DNA from: Chloroflexota bacterium
Lineage (GTDB): Bacteria; Chloroflexota; Anaerolineae; JACRMK01
NCBI GenBank assembly: GCA_016200765.1
Contig: JACQEC010000065.1
Span: forward strand, 1 to 16,398
Length of the DNA stretch: 16,398 nucleotides
Direction of reading: 5' to 3'
Under the pieces are notes generated by a model that was not told where the DNA came from, ran no database searches, and saw only the letters and a list, made by a program, of their open reading frames with translations. The translations under genes and the position numbers were made by a program. Positions 1 to 6,657 of this stretch are shown here, in pieces (positions within the stretch are counted from its first letter, which is position 1; each line of letters opens with the position of its first letter).

Positions 1-129
1 GATGTCGACCGGCTGCGCCGTGAAATCGACGCTTGGGAAACCGAACGCAATGCGCGCGGCGCCACCGTGCATTGGCAATTTCAATGCGCCGATGCACGCC
101 TCAAACTCAAATCCCTTTACCCATCATAA
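1..129 (+). CDS. IS630-family transposase, C-terminal fragment
   Basis: The window opens inside an open frame encoding 42 residues before TAA at 127-129; the start lies outside the window. The text is the usual C-terminus of IS630-type DDE transposases: a helix around REIDAWETERNARGATVHW followed by QF..ADARLKLKSLYPS, which matches my memory of the family ending (NARG.xVxWxFttaDARiKLkrLYP). These enzymes cut and paste DNA at TA dinucleotides. The DDE catalytic residues would lie upstream, so activity cannot be judged. The reading frame continues past the stop straight into the truncated WD40 gene, so this looks like the right-hand end of an element inserted in that gene. Identification rests on only 42 residues, but the motif is distinctive. 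Confidence 0.8.
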   Translation, partial: DVDRLRREIDAWETERNARGATVHWQFQCADARLKLKSLYPS

Positions 130-150
130 TTCCTGTGGTCGCCCACTAGG
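1..150 (+). mobile_element. right end of an IS630-like insertion sequence
   Basis: The transposase stop codon (127-129) is followed by about 20 bases of non-repeat sequence, and then WD40 homology begins at about 151. A CTA at 146-148 supplies the TA dinucleotide expected at an IS630 target, so the element probably ends near 146-148. The other end and its terminal inverted repeat lie outside the window, so the exact boundary is an inference. Confidence 0.55.
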
Positions 151-156
151 TGGAGC

Positions 157-894
157 GTGGCGTTCAGCCCGGATGGCAGCCTGCTGGCCTCTGAGCATGG
201 ACACAAGATCGATCTGTGGTGGGCGAGCGACGGCAGTCTCGTGCGCACGCTGAAGGGGCACGCCAATGCGGTGTGGACCGTGACGTTCAGCCCGGATGGC
301 AGCCTGTTGGCCTCGGGAGGTTGGGACAAGATCGTGCGGTTGTGGCGGGTGAGCGACGGCAGCCTTGCGCGCACGCTAAGAGGGCACACCAACGAGATGT
401 TTAGTGTGGCAAGAGGGCACGCCAACGGGGTGTTTAGCGTGGCGTTCAGCCCGGATGGCAGCCTGCTGGCCTCGGGGAGTAATGACAACACGGTGCAACT
501 GTGGCGGGTGAGCGACGGCAGCCCCGCGCGCACGCTGAGCGGACACACCGGTCAGGTGTATAGCGTGGCGTTCAGCCCCAACGGCACCCTGCTGGCCTCA
601 GGCAGTGGGGACAATACCGTGCGGCTGTGGCGGGTGGGCGACGGTAGCCCCGTGCGCACGCTGAGCGGGCACACCGATGCGGTGTGGAGCCTGGCGTTTA
701 GCCCCGATGGTAGCCTACTGGCCTCGGGCAGTTTAGACAGCAACGTGCGTCTGTGGCGGGTGAGCGATGGCAGTCTCGCGCGCACTCTGAGCGGCCACAC
801 CCTTGGGGTGCAGACCGTGGCGTTCAGCCCGGATGGCCTCCTACTGGCCTCCGGGAGCAGGGATGGAACTATTGGGTTGTGGGGAGTGCAGTAA
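157..894 (+). CDS. WD40-repeat protein, 5'-truncated by an insertion sequence
   Basis: The 245 residues form about six copies of a 42-residue (126-bp) WD40 unit with the consensus GH...VWSVAFSPDGSLLASGS.DNTVRLWRVSDGS.ARTLS. Such units fold into a beta-propeller scaffold for protein-protein contacts; in bacteria they often form the C-terminal part of NB-ARC or kinase proteins. Homology already begins at 151 (WSVAFS), before the first possible start (GTG at 157), and the same frame is open back to the transposase stop at 127-129. This is therefore the tail of a longer gene whose 5' part was separated by the IS. No ribosome binding site supports the GTG. An 11-residue partial unit is duplicated at 379-444, and the first unit has diverged (EHGHKIDLWWASDG). 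The C-terminus (IGLWGVQ) looks natural. Probably a pseudogene unless expressed from the IS. Confidence 0.85.
   Translation: MAFSPDGSLLASEHGHKIDLWWASDGSLVRTLKGHANAVWTVTFSPDGSLLASGGWDKIVRLWRVSDGSLARTLRGHTNEMFSVARGHANGVFSVAFSPDGSLLASGSNDNTVQLWRVSDGSPARTLSGHTGQVYSVAFSPNGTLLASGSGDNTVRLWRVGDGSPVRTLSGHTDAVWSLAFSPDGSLLASGSLDSNVRLWRVSDGSLARTLSGHTLGVQTVAFSPDGLLLASGSRDGTIGLWGVQ
379..444 (+). repeat. 33-bp imperfect tandem duplication inside the WD40 gene
   Basis: Copies lie at 379-411 and 412-444, with 28 of 33 bases identical. Each encodes RGH(T/A)N..FSVA. The first copy is an orphan start of a WD40 unit that stops after 11 residues and then restarts, so it breaks the 42-residue periodicity. Confidence 0.85.
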
Positions 895-945
895 GGTCGG
901 CGATGGCCGTACCGGTCATGGCCGGGCGGGTCGTTGGGTTAAGCG

Positions 946-2241
946 TTACAACTGGCGGAGTCTGGGAAGTTTGACCAGCAGGAGCGCGGAGCCGAGCACT
1001 GAGATGATCCCGCCCATCGCCAGCGCCAGCGGCGCGCCGGTGATCTCGGCGGCGCCGCCGATAATCAGGTTGCCAATCGGCTGAAGGCCCCAGGTCAGCG
1101 CAAAAACGCTCATGATGCGGCCGACATATTCCGGCTTGCTCTGCATCTGCAAGAGCGTCTGGATCAGCGCCGAGGCAATCGCCCAGAGGATGCCGGCGGC
1201 GGCAAGGGCAAGCAGTGAAAGCGGGAACCACGGCGAGAGCGCGAAGGCGGCGATGGCCGCGCCGTAGATCGTGGTGGTAGCGGCGGCCAGTCGCCCTTTG
1301 GCCTTCAGGTCGCCCGCGCTCGCCAGCCCCAGCGCCGTGACGAGCGCGCCCGCGCCGATGGCCGAGGTCAAGAGGCCCAGCCCGGTCGGGCCGACGTTCA
1401 GAATATCGTTGGCGAAGAGCGGCAGTAGTTGCTGGTAGGGGAACGCGAAGATGGTCGGCATGGCGACCAGCGTCATCAGGCCGAGCAGGGTCTTGTCGCT
1501 AAAGAGATAGCGGACGCCGTCGGTCAGGTTGCGCAGTGGACTGCGCGCGCGGTCAATCGGGGCTTGGGGCGGCACGCGCATCTGCAGGACGTTGACGAAC
1601 GCCCAGATGTAACCGACGGCCTGCACCCAGTAACAGCCTTTGACGCCGACGGTGGCGATCAACACTCCGGCGATGGACGGCCCGACGATGCGCATGGTAT
1701 TCATGCCCACCGAATGCAGGGCCACCGCGTTCACCAGACCGTCACGCCCAACCAGCGTCGGCATCATCGCCTGCCGGGTTGGCACGTTGATCGCCTGCAT
1801 CACGCCAAACAGGAACGACAGCAACAGGATGTGCCATAACTCAATCAGGCCGAACGTCAACAGGAGCGCGTAGGCCAGCGCGATGCCCATGCCGAGCATC
1901 TGGTTGACCATCAGCAGTTTCCAGCGGTTGACGCGGTCGGCCAGCACGCCGCCCACCAGCGAGAAGAGCAGCAGCGGGATGCCGCTGACGAAGCCGCTGA
2001 TGCCGAGCCACGCGGCGGAGTGGGTCATGTCGAAGACCAGCCAGCCAACCGCCACGCTGTTCATCCAGTAGCCCGCCTGCGTCGCCAGATTGCCGGTCCA
2101 CAACAGCCGGAAGTTGCGATGGCGCAGTGAGGAGAAGGTGCGCAGGGCGAAGGCGCGCGGGGCGGTAGGGGCGGGTCTTGTACCCGCCCTAGCGCGAGCC
2201 GCGTCAATCGCTAGCGGCAGGGCGTCAGAGGTGTCGTCCAC
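946..2241 (-). CDS. MFS transporter, drug/siderophore-exporter type
   Basis: A 431-residue protein with 11-12 hydrophobic segments. The N-terminal part has the family signature: the amphipathic lead F.SLRHRNFRLLWTGNLATQAGYWMNSVAVGWLVFD, then GGVLADRVNRWKLLM, the loop 2-3 motif A of major facilitator permeases. This resembles the MFS_3/EntS-type exporters, which move small molecules out of the cell with proton antiport; the substrate is unknown. The start is GTG at 2241, and no in-frame ATG lies before the first membrane segment. Residues about 18-26 (RAGTRPAPT) are encoded by a GC-rich palindrome (2169-2189), so the first 30 residues are poorly constrained and the true start could be later. 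The gene is divergent from the phosphatase across about 50 bp and convergent with the WD40 fragment. Confidence 0.85.
   Translation of the reverse strand: MDDTSDALPLAIDAARARAGTRPAPTAPRAFALRTFSSLRHRNFRLLWTGNLATQAGYWMNSVAVGWLVFDMTHSAAWLGISGFVSGIPLLLFSLVGGVLADRVNRWKLLMVNQMLGMGIALAYALLLTFGLIELWHILLLSFLFGVMQAINVPTRQAMMPTLVGRDGLVNAVALHSVGMNTMRIVGPSIAGVLIATVGVKGCYWVQAVGYIWAFVNVLQMRVPPQAPIDRARSPLRNLTDGVRYLFSDKTLLGLMTLVAMPTIFAFPYQQLLPLFANDILNVGPTGLGLLTSAIGAGALVTALGLASAGDLKAKGRLAAATTTIYGAAIAAFALSPWFPLSLLALAAAGILWAIASALIQTLLQMQSKPEYVGRIMSVFALTWGLQPIGNLIIGGAAEITGAPLALAMGGIISVLGSALLLVKLPRLRQL
2169..2189. repeat. GC-rich palindrome in the N-terminal coding region of the MFS gene
   Basis: Arms GGGCGGGT (2169-2176) and ACCCGCCC (2182-2189) are perfect complements around the 5-base loop CTTGT. 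From memory, GGCGGGT..ACCCGCC palindromes of this kind are scattered in many Chloroflexota genomes. Here it is translated as RAGTRPAPT, outside the conserved MFS fold. Confidence 0.7.
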
Positions 2242-2292
2242 AGTTCTTTCTTCATGCCGATTTAACGGGGAGATGATTAGCCAAGCAAACTA

Positions 2293-3009
2293 ATGAAACT
2301 TTACATCATTCGTCACGCCCAGTCAACTAACAACGTGCTGACCGAAGCCGAGTGGAATACCCGCGACAGCGACCCGCCGCTGACCGCTCTCGGTGAACAG
2401 CAGGCGGAGGTCGTCGCCCGCCATCTGGCCGAGACCGCCGACCTTGAGAACCCGTGGTCAAACCACCGGCGCGTTGGCCGCGGATACGGCATTGACCACC
2501 TCTACTGCAGTCCGATGGCGCGCGCCTTGCAGACGGCGCAACCGGTCGGGGACGCACTGGGGCTGAACCCAGAAGTGTGGGTGGACATCCACGAGCAGGG
2601 AGGCATCTATCTGAATCACGGCGAGGAGCGGGGGAAAGTCGGCTATCCGGGCAAAAGCCGCGGGCAGATGCTGGATCAGTTTCCAAGCTACATCCTGCCC
2701 GATGCCGTCGGCGACGAGGGTTGGTGGACGGGGGATTACGAAGACCTGGCGGGTTGCCACCGGCGCGTCCTGCGCGTGGCGGAGGCCCTGCGCCGGCAGG
2801 CCTCCGGCGACGAGCGCATCGCCCTCGTCACGCACGGCACGTTCATTGACGTCCTGCTCAAGGCGCTGGTCAATCAGTTACCGGACGCGCCGCTCTTCTT
2901 CCCGCATTACAACACCGCCATCACGCGCATTGATTTCCGCCCTGATGGGCATATGGCGATCTGTTATCTCAATAAGGTGGGGCATCTGACGGCCGAACTG
3001 CTCTCGTAG
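2293..3009 (+). CDS. histidine phosphatase family protein (phosphoglycerate mutase-like)
   Basis: A 238-residue protein of the histidine phosphatase superfamily, whose catalytic histidine forms a phospho-enzyme intermediate. The N-terminus MKLYIIRHAQSTNN carries the RH pair at R7-H8 (RHA in place of the commoner RHG). YCSPMARALQTAQPV is the second conserved arginine region, and VTHGTF around H181 supplies the second catalytic histidine. A central stretch of about 60 residues (YLNHGEERGKVGYPGKSRG, then WWTGDYED) is longer than in the minimal 200-residue enzymes and probably forms the substrate lid. The substrate cannot be deduced; family members act on phosphosugars, phosphoglycerate or nucleotides. 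The ATG at 2293 starts right at the conserved beta-strand. A GGGGAGA about 20 bases upstream is too far away to be a good ribosome site. The stop is only 5 bp from the stop of the convergent deiminase-like gene. Confidence 0.88.
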   Translation: MKLYIIRHAQSTNNVLTEAEWNTRDSDPPLTALGEQQAEVVARHLAETADLENPWSNHRRVGRGYGIDHLYCSPMARALQTAQPVGDALGLNPEVWVDIHEQGGIYLNHGEERGKVGYPGKSRGQMLDQFPSYILPDAVGDEGWWTGDYEDLAGCHRRVLRVAEALRRQASGDERIALVTHGTFIDVLLKALVNQLPDAPLFFPHYNTAITRIDFRPDGHMAICYLNKVGHLTAELLS

Positions 3010-3014
3010 CGACT

Positions 3015-3959
3015 TTACGGCTCGTCGCGCTTCAAGAACACGCTCATGCAGTGAATCGCGCCCCAGCCCTTGCGGATTTCGCTGACGTCTACCTCAATCA
3101 CGTCCACGTCTTTGCTTTCCAGCAGGTCGCGCGTGCGCGGATTGCCCGCCGGGAACACCACCTTGCGCGGGCCGAGCGCGACCCAGTTCAGCGCGCTGCC
3201 GTTCTTGATTTCGTCCAGCGAGGGCGCTTCGAGGATTTCGTAGCCGCGCTTGCGCAGGGCCATGACCACATCGTGCGGCACCTGCCATGGAAAGATCATG
3301 CACAGGTTGTAGTCGAGCATGTTCATCAGGCCGTCCACGTGCGCGTGGCCGTAAGGAATCTGGAAGGGGATGATCTCCTCCACGCCCATGCCGCGCAGGG
3401 CCTCGCTCACCTGCCGCGCGCCCTCGGCGTTACAGCGCACGCCCGTGCCCAGAATCACTGTCCGGCGGTCCACCCACATCGCGCACGCGCCCTCAAAGGT
3501 GCCTGTGCCGGTCACGGTGCGGACAATTGGCACGCCGTGCTTGGCGAGCGTCAGCGCCGCGTAGCGCTCCTCGCCGCGCCGGAACGGCATGGCGTGGCGC
3601 GCCACAATCGCGCCTTCGGGCGTCATAAAGACCGAGTCGCGCATAAACAGCGCGTTGGGGCGGTCTTCGCGCATCTCCTCCACCAGCACCACCCGCGCGC
3701 CGTGCCGGCGGTAGATGTCGGCGAGGTTGTCGAACTGCGCGCGCGCTTTGACCGGGTCCATCACGTCGAGCCAGCGCCACTCCGCCGGATCGGTGACGCG
3801 CTCGATCTCTTTGCCCGGCCGGCGCAGCATCACCGCGCGCAGGGCGCCCACCTCGGACGCGCAGCCCCACTCGCCCCAGTAGTCTTTGAGTTGGTCGCTG
3901 AACAGTCCTTCATCGGAAAACCACTTTTCGCCGGACTCGGCGTAAATTGGATGGGACAT
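3015..3959 (-). CDS. arginine deiminase / dimethylarginine dimethylaminohydrolase-like enzyme
   Basis: A 314-residue member of the guanidino-group-modifying (pentein) superfamily, which attacks a guanidinium carbon with a cysteine. Visible catalytic elements are FMRDSVF (D108), GTFEGACAMWV, HAHVDG (H207) and the C-terminal GAIHCMS nucleophile C304. Early RRPGKE fits the family's first strand. Length and layout fit DDAH/arginine-deiminase-like or amidinotransferase enzymes; the substrate (arginine, methylarginine or another guanidino compound) cannot be decided from sequence. The ATG at 3957-3959 lies 2 bp after the stop of the diguanylate cyclase gene, so it is probably translated by coupling as the last gene of that operon. 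The region antisense to it is also open for a long distance, which I attribute to high GC. Confidence 0.85.
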   Translation of the reverse strand: MSHPIYAESGEKWFSDEGLFSDQLKDYWGEWGCASEVGALRAVMLRRPGKEIERVTDPAEWRWLDVMDPVKARAQFDNLADIYRRHGARVVLVEEMREDRPNALFMRDSVFMTPEGAIVARHAMPFRRGEERYAALTLAKHGVPIVRTVTGTGTFEGACAMWVDRRTVILGTGVRCNAEGARQVSEALRGMGVEEIIPFQIPYGHAHVDGLMNMLDYNLCMIFPWQVPHDVVMALRKRGYEILEAPSLDEIKNGSALNWVALGPRKVVFPAGNPRTRDLLESKDVDVIEVDVSEIRKGWGAIHCMSVFLKRDEP

Positions 3960-3961
3960 GC

Positions 3962-5317
3962 TTATTGCCCGCGCGCGCTGACGACGACCCGATTGCGCCC
4001 TTCGTTCTTGGCGCGATAGAGCGCGTCATCCGCGGCTTGAATGAGGCCCTCTTTGGTTTCGCCGTGTTCGGGGTAAGTGGCGATGCCCAGCGAGAGGGTC
4101 AGCGCGCCCAGCATCTGCCCCATGTACTGCACACGCAGTCCCTCGGCGCGCGCCCGCAAGTTCTCCGCGCGCTTGAGGGCCGTTTCCAGCGGCGCGCCGG
4201 GCAAGATCAGGGTAAACTCCTCGCCGCCGTAGCGGCAGGCAACGTCTTCTTTGCGAATTTCGCTTTGCAGGAAGCGCCCGAGGTCCTTCAACACGGCATC
4301 GCCCGCCTCGTGGCCGAAGGTGTCGTTGAACAGCTTGAAGTGGTCGAGGTCGAGCATGATCAGTGAGAGCGGGGTGTGCCGGCGCACCGCCCGCGCCATC
4401 TCGCGGGCCAGCGTTTCTTCCATATAGCGGCGGTTGAACAGACCGGTCAGCGAGTCGCGGATAGAGAGCGCGCGCAGGGTATCGCGCAGGCGCAGGTTCG
4501 CCAGCGCCAGCGCGCACGTTTCGGCCATGCCCACCGCGAGCCGCCGCTTCGCTTCCAGCTGATGCTCCACATCCTCCGCCCGGTTGAGCGCGCTGACCAG
4601 CAGGTGCAGGACGCCGAGCGTCTCGTTCTGCGCGGTCATCGGCAGGCACAGGTAGGCGTGCAGGTCGTTTCGCGAGCGGACGTGATGGCACAGCAGGCTC
4701 GCGCCGCCATCCAGTTCGAGGTGCGCCTGGCCGCGCCGCAGGCCCCAACAGGCCTCGGGCTCAAAGACACGCTCCTCCGGCGGCGCGTCACCCCAGACCG
4801 ACATCGCCTCGGCCAGATTGCGCGACGCGCTGAAAATGAACAGCCCGCCGGAGTCGCCGGGAAACAGCCTGCGCGCCGCCTGATTGATGACCTGATAGGC
4901 TTCGGCCGCTGTGGCGCAGACCTGCAACATATCGCCCAGCTCGGTCAGCGCGCCCATCTCGTAGTTGCGCTGTTCCAGTTCGCCGGCGCGCCGTTGCAGT
5001 TCGGCATTCGCCTGTTGCAAGGCCGCCTCGGCGCGCGCGCTGTGTTCCAGTTCATGGCGCAGGTACTCGTTGGCCTGCGAGAGTTCCTCGATGCGCTCGC
5101 GCACGCGCACCTCCAGATCAGCGCGCGCCGTGCTGAGCGACACGAAGAGATTTTGCAGCTCCTCGGCCAGCATATTAATGCCGGTGATGATCCCATCTAC
5201 CTCGTCCGCGCGGTCGCCGGTCGTCGCGCGCGCGTTCAGGTTTCCGCTGGTCAACTGAAGGATAACGTCCAGAGCGTGGGCAATACGCGGGTCATCAGCT
5301 GAAGTGGTCACGACCAT
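3962..5317 (-). CDS. GAF-GGDEF diguanylate cyclase
   Basis: A 451-residue soluble protein that should make cyclic di-GMP from two GTP. Order: a short N-terminal segment resembling a HAMP linker (ALDVILQLTSGNLNAR...), a long coiled coil (about residues 70-130), a GAF-like sensor (about 140-280), then GGDEF (about 290-445). The GGDEF part starts with SIRDSLTGLFNRRYMEE and has the active-site loop GGEEF at 364-368. RKED at 355-358 lies five residues before that loop, an intact RxxD inhibitory site, so product feedback is expected. No membrane segment is seen. I chose ATG 5317: it follows AGGAG closely and lies about 40 bp downstream of an extended -10 box. A TTG at 5416 in the same frame would add 33 low-complexity residues that run through that promoter. 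Followed after 2 bp by the deiminase-like gene. Confidence 0.9.
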   Translation of the reverse strand: MVVTTSADDPRIAHALDVILQLTSGNLNARATTGDRADEVDGIITGINMLAEELQNLFVSLSTARADLEVRVRERIEELSQANEYLRHELEHSARAEAALQQANAELQRRAGELEQRNYEMGALTELGDMLQVCATAAEAYQVINQAARRLFPGDSGGLFIFSASRNLAEAMSVWGDAPPEERVFEPEACWGLRRGQAHLELDGGASLLCHHVRSRNDLHAYLCLPMTAQNETLGVLHLLVSALNRAEDVEHQLEAKRRLAVGMAETCALALANLRLRDTLRALSIRDSLTGLFNRRYMEETLAREMARAVRRHTPLSLIMLDLDHFKLFNDTFGHEAGDAVLKDLGRFLQSEIRKEDVACRYGGEEFTLILPGAPLETALKRAENLRARAEGLRVQYMGQMLGALTLSLGIATYPEHGETKEGLIQAADDALYRAKNEGRNRVVVSARGQ

Positions 5318-5363
5318 ACTCCTATCATACCCGGCCGGAGAGGGCTGGGGATTGGCGTCTGCA

Positions 5364-5372
5364 ATTATAGCA
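5364..5372 (-). promoter_or_regulatory. candidate extended -10 promoter for the diguanylate cyclase gene
   Basis: On the minus strand the sequence reads TGCTATAAT, a perfect TATAAT with the TGn extension, in an otherwise GC-rich stretch. No good -35 is present, which is typical of extended -10 promoters. Transcription would begin near 5357, giving a leader of about 40 nt before ATG 5317. Confidence 0.5.
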
Positions 5373-5405
5373 GATGTCGCTTCAGGGATATCGTCCGGCT
5401 GGCGG

Positions 5406-5762
5406 CTACGCCACAAACCGTTTCAGCCATTTAAGCGCTTCGGTTTCGGACGTGAACATCTTGATGGGGACTTTGGGTGTGTGCAGACCTAAAAAGAAGT
5501 TCGCCAGCACGCGGCTCACCGGCGAACTGACGAGTAGGGCTACCGCTTTGGTGATGCGGCTGGCGGGGCTGGCATAGTAGGCGCGGGCTTCGCGGTCAAC
5601 AAACTTCGTCCGGCGCATGTCCACCAGCAGGGGAATATATTCCCCGTGGGTGAGCCGCACAATGGCGGCCACGCTCTCCTTGGCTTGCGCCAGCGAAATC
5701 TCGGCCTGCGGCGCCCATATCTGTCGGACGATTCCATCGTCTCCCAGCCACACATTGAACAT
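5406..5762 (-). CDS. DUF7793 / STAS-like small cytoplasmic protein
   Basis: A 118-residue protein: MFNVWLGDDGIVRQIWAP, then AQAKESVAAIVRLT, a PLLVDMRR strand, SRITKAVALLVSSPVSR, and the tail VPIKMFTSETEALKWLKRF. This layout (a beta-strand with VDMR, the SPVSR loop, FLGLHTPKVPIKMF, and a final TE.EALKWL helix) is what I recall of DUF7793/SpoIIAA-like proteins, which often sit beside signalling genes; their biochemical role is not established. ATG 5762 is preceded by AAAGGA at a 9-10-base spacing. An in-frame ATG at 5915 would add an N-terminus (MADGKWRMADGG...) that is only translated heptamer repeat, so I reject it. Located between the two-component genes and the diguanylate cyclase; its stop lies about 90 bp before ATG 5317. 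Confidence 0.8.
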   Translation of the reverse strand: MFNVWLGDDGIVRQIWAPQAEISLAQAKESVAAIVRLTHGEYIPLLVDMRRTKFVDREARAYYASPASRITKAVALLVSSPVSRVLANFFLGLHTPKVPIKMFTSETEALKWLKRFVA

Positions 5763-5832
5763 GAAAGCGATTCCTTTGAATAGAGCCACAAACCCGGCAA
5801 ACGACGCATAACTCCGCGGGAAACGCACAGGG

Positions 5833-5920
5833 GACGAGTGGCCGATAGCGAATAGCCGATGGCAGATAGCCGATAGCAAACCCCCATCCGCCATCCGCCA
5901 TTTGCCATCAGCCACTCGTC
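5833..5920. repeat. large imperfect inverted repeat built from degenerate heptamers
   Basis: The outer ends are a perfect 10-bp inverted pair, GACGAGTGGC (5833-5842) and GCCACTCGTC (5911-5920). Inward, the left arm continues as heptamers CGATAGC, GAATAGC, CGATGGC, AGATAGC, CGATAGC. The right arm, read on the other strand, gives TGATGGC, AAATGGC, GGATGGC, GGAT. Over the 35 comparable positions (5833-5867 against 5886-5920), 29 pair. The element lies between the response regulator and the DUF7793 gene, in the untranslated leader of the latter, and could form a long stem in DNA or RNA. Confidence 0.85.
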
Positions 5921-5954
5921 ACCCGTCAGCCGTGTGCGCGCCCTGGGTTGTTCT

Positions 5955-5960
5955 ATTATA
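5955..5960 (-). promoter_or_regulatory. candidate -10 box upstream of the DUF7793 gene
   Basis: A perfect TATAAT on the minus strand, overlapping the end of the response regulator frame and 35 bp before the inverted repeat. The sequence 17 bp further upstream (TAGCAT) is a poor -35 and there is no TGn extension, so this is only a weak promoter candidate. Confidence 0.25.
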
Positions 5961-6657
5961 GGGCGATTGCGGGCAGAATGCTATAGGTATGTCTACCCAT
6001 TTTTGGGGGGAGATTCCGGCTGGCCGGGCAAGGATGCGTCCTGCAAGGAGATAATCCCGCGCCGCAGGGCAGTTTGCGCATGGCCTTACTGCGGTGCTTT
6101 TCTGCGGTGCGCGGGCTGATGGACAGCCGTTTGCCGATCTCGGGGTTGCTCAAGTTCTCGACGGCCATATGCAGTACCTGCCGCTCGCGCAGGGACAGCG
6201 TTTCATAGGCATCGTGCGCCGCCGTCTGGGCCCTCTGCCAGTAGGATTCTATGGCCCGCTCGGCCAGACGCGGGCTCAAGTACCGGTGGCCGGATACCAC
6301 GGTCCGTATAGCGTACAATAAGTCGTCAATGCCGGACTCCTTGAGCACGTATCCAACGGCCCCATTGCGCAGGGCCTCCAGCACGTAGGCGTCGTCGGCG
6401 TGCATGGAGAGGGCCACCATGCGCGTCTTGGGGCAGCGGTGGCGCACCGCGCGCATCACGTCTAACCCGTTGAGGCCGGGCATCATCAAGTCTACCAGCA
6501 GGACGTCCGGCTTCAACTGCTCCGCTTGCGCGATGGCGGCCACTCCATCGGAAGCCTGACCGACCACCTGCAGGTCGCTTTCGGTCTCCAGCAAGGCGCG
6601 GATGCCCTCGCGCACCACCGTGTGGTCATCGGCCAACATGATGCGGATAGGCTTCAT
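5956..6657 (-). CDS. NarL/FixJ-family response regulator with frameshifted C-terminus
   Basis: A 233-residue two-component regulator. The receiver domain (residues 1-120) has the acidic pair D10-D11, phosphoacceptor D56 in LLVDLMMPG, ALSMHADD, and the conserved lysine in GYVLKESG. A LuxR-type helix-turn-helix follows (LSLRERQVLHMAVENLSNPEIGKRLSISPRTAEKHRSKAMRKL). After MRKL the product departs from the family: it reads PCGAGLSPCRTHPC... to a stop at 5956. The expected ending ALRRGIISLQDA is present in another frame from 6070 and closes with TAG at 5993-5995. About 34 nt have therefore been lost, removing the final HTH helix and shifting the frame. ATG 6657 overlaps the kinase stop (ATGA), so the two are translationally coupled. 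It may no longer dimerise or bind DNA normally. Confidence 0.88.
   Translation of the reverse strand: MKPIRIMLADDHTVVREGIRALLETESDLQVVGQASDGVAAIAQAEQLKPDVLLVDLMMPGLNGLDVMRAVRHRCPKTRMVALSMHADDAYVLEALRNGAVGYVLKESGIDDLLYAIRTVVSGHRYLSPRLAERAIESYWQRAQTAAHDAYETLSLRERQVLHMAVENLSNPEIGKRLSISPRTAEKHRSKAMRKLPCGAGLSPCRTHPCPASRNLPPKMGRHTYSILPAIAL

Noticed and set aside
900..945. Terminator between the convergent WD40 and MFS genes
   Set aside because: GGCC-containing short repeats are present, but no stable stem followed by a T run could be drawn.
3051..4019. Long plus-strand open frame (322 codons) opposite the deiminase-like gene
   Set aside because: Composition is rich in H, R, A and V with no recognisable domain; it is the antisense of a clearly real gene in GC-rich DNA.
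5318..5416. TTG start adding 33 residues to the diguanylate cyclase
   Set aside because: The extension runs through a TGCTATAAT promoter, overlaps the previous gene and has no domain homology.
5763..5915. N-terminal extension of the DUF7793 protein starting MADGKWRMADGG
   Set aside because: It is translated heptamer repeat; a good AAAGGA site precedes ATG 5762, where homology begins.
5833..5920. CRISPR-like array
   Set aside because: The units are 7 bp, contiguous, degenerate and inverted; there are no spacers and no cas genes.
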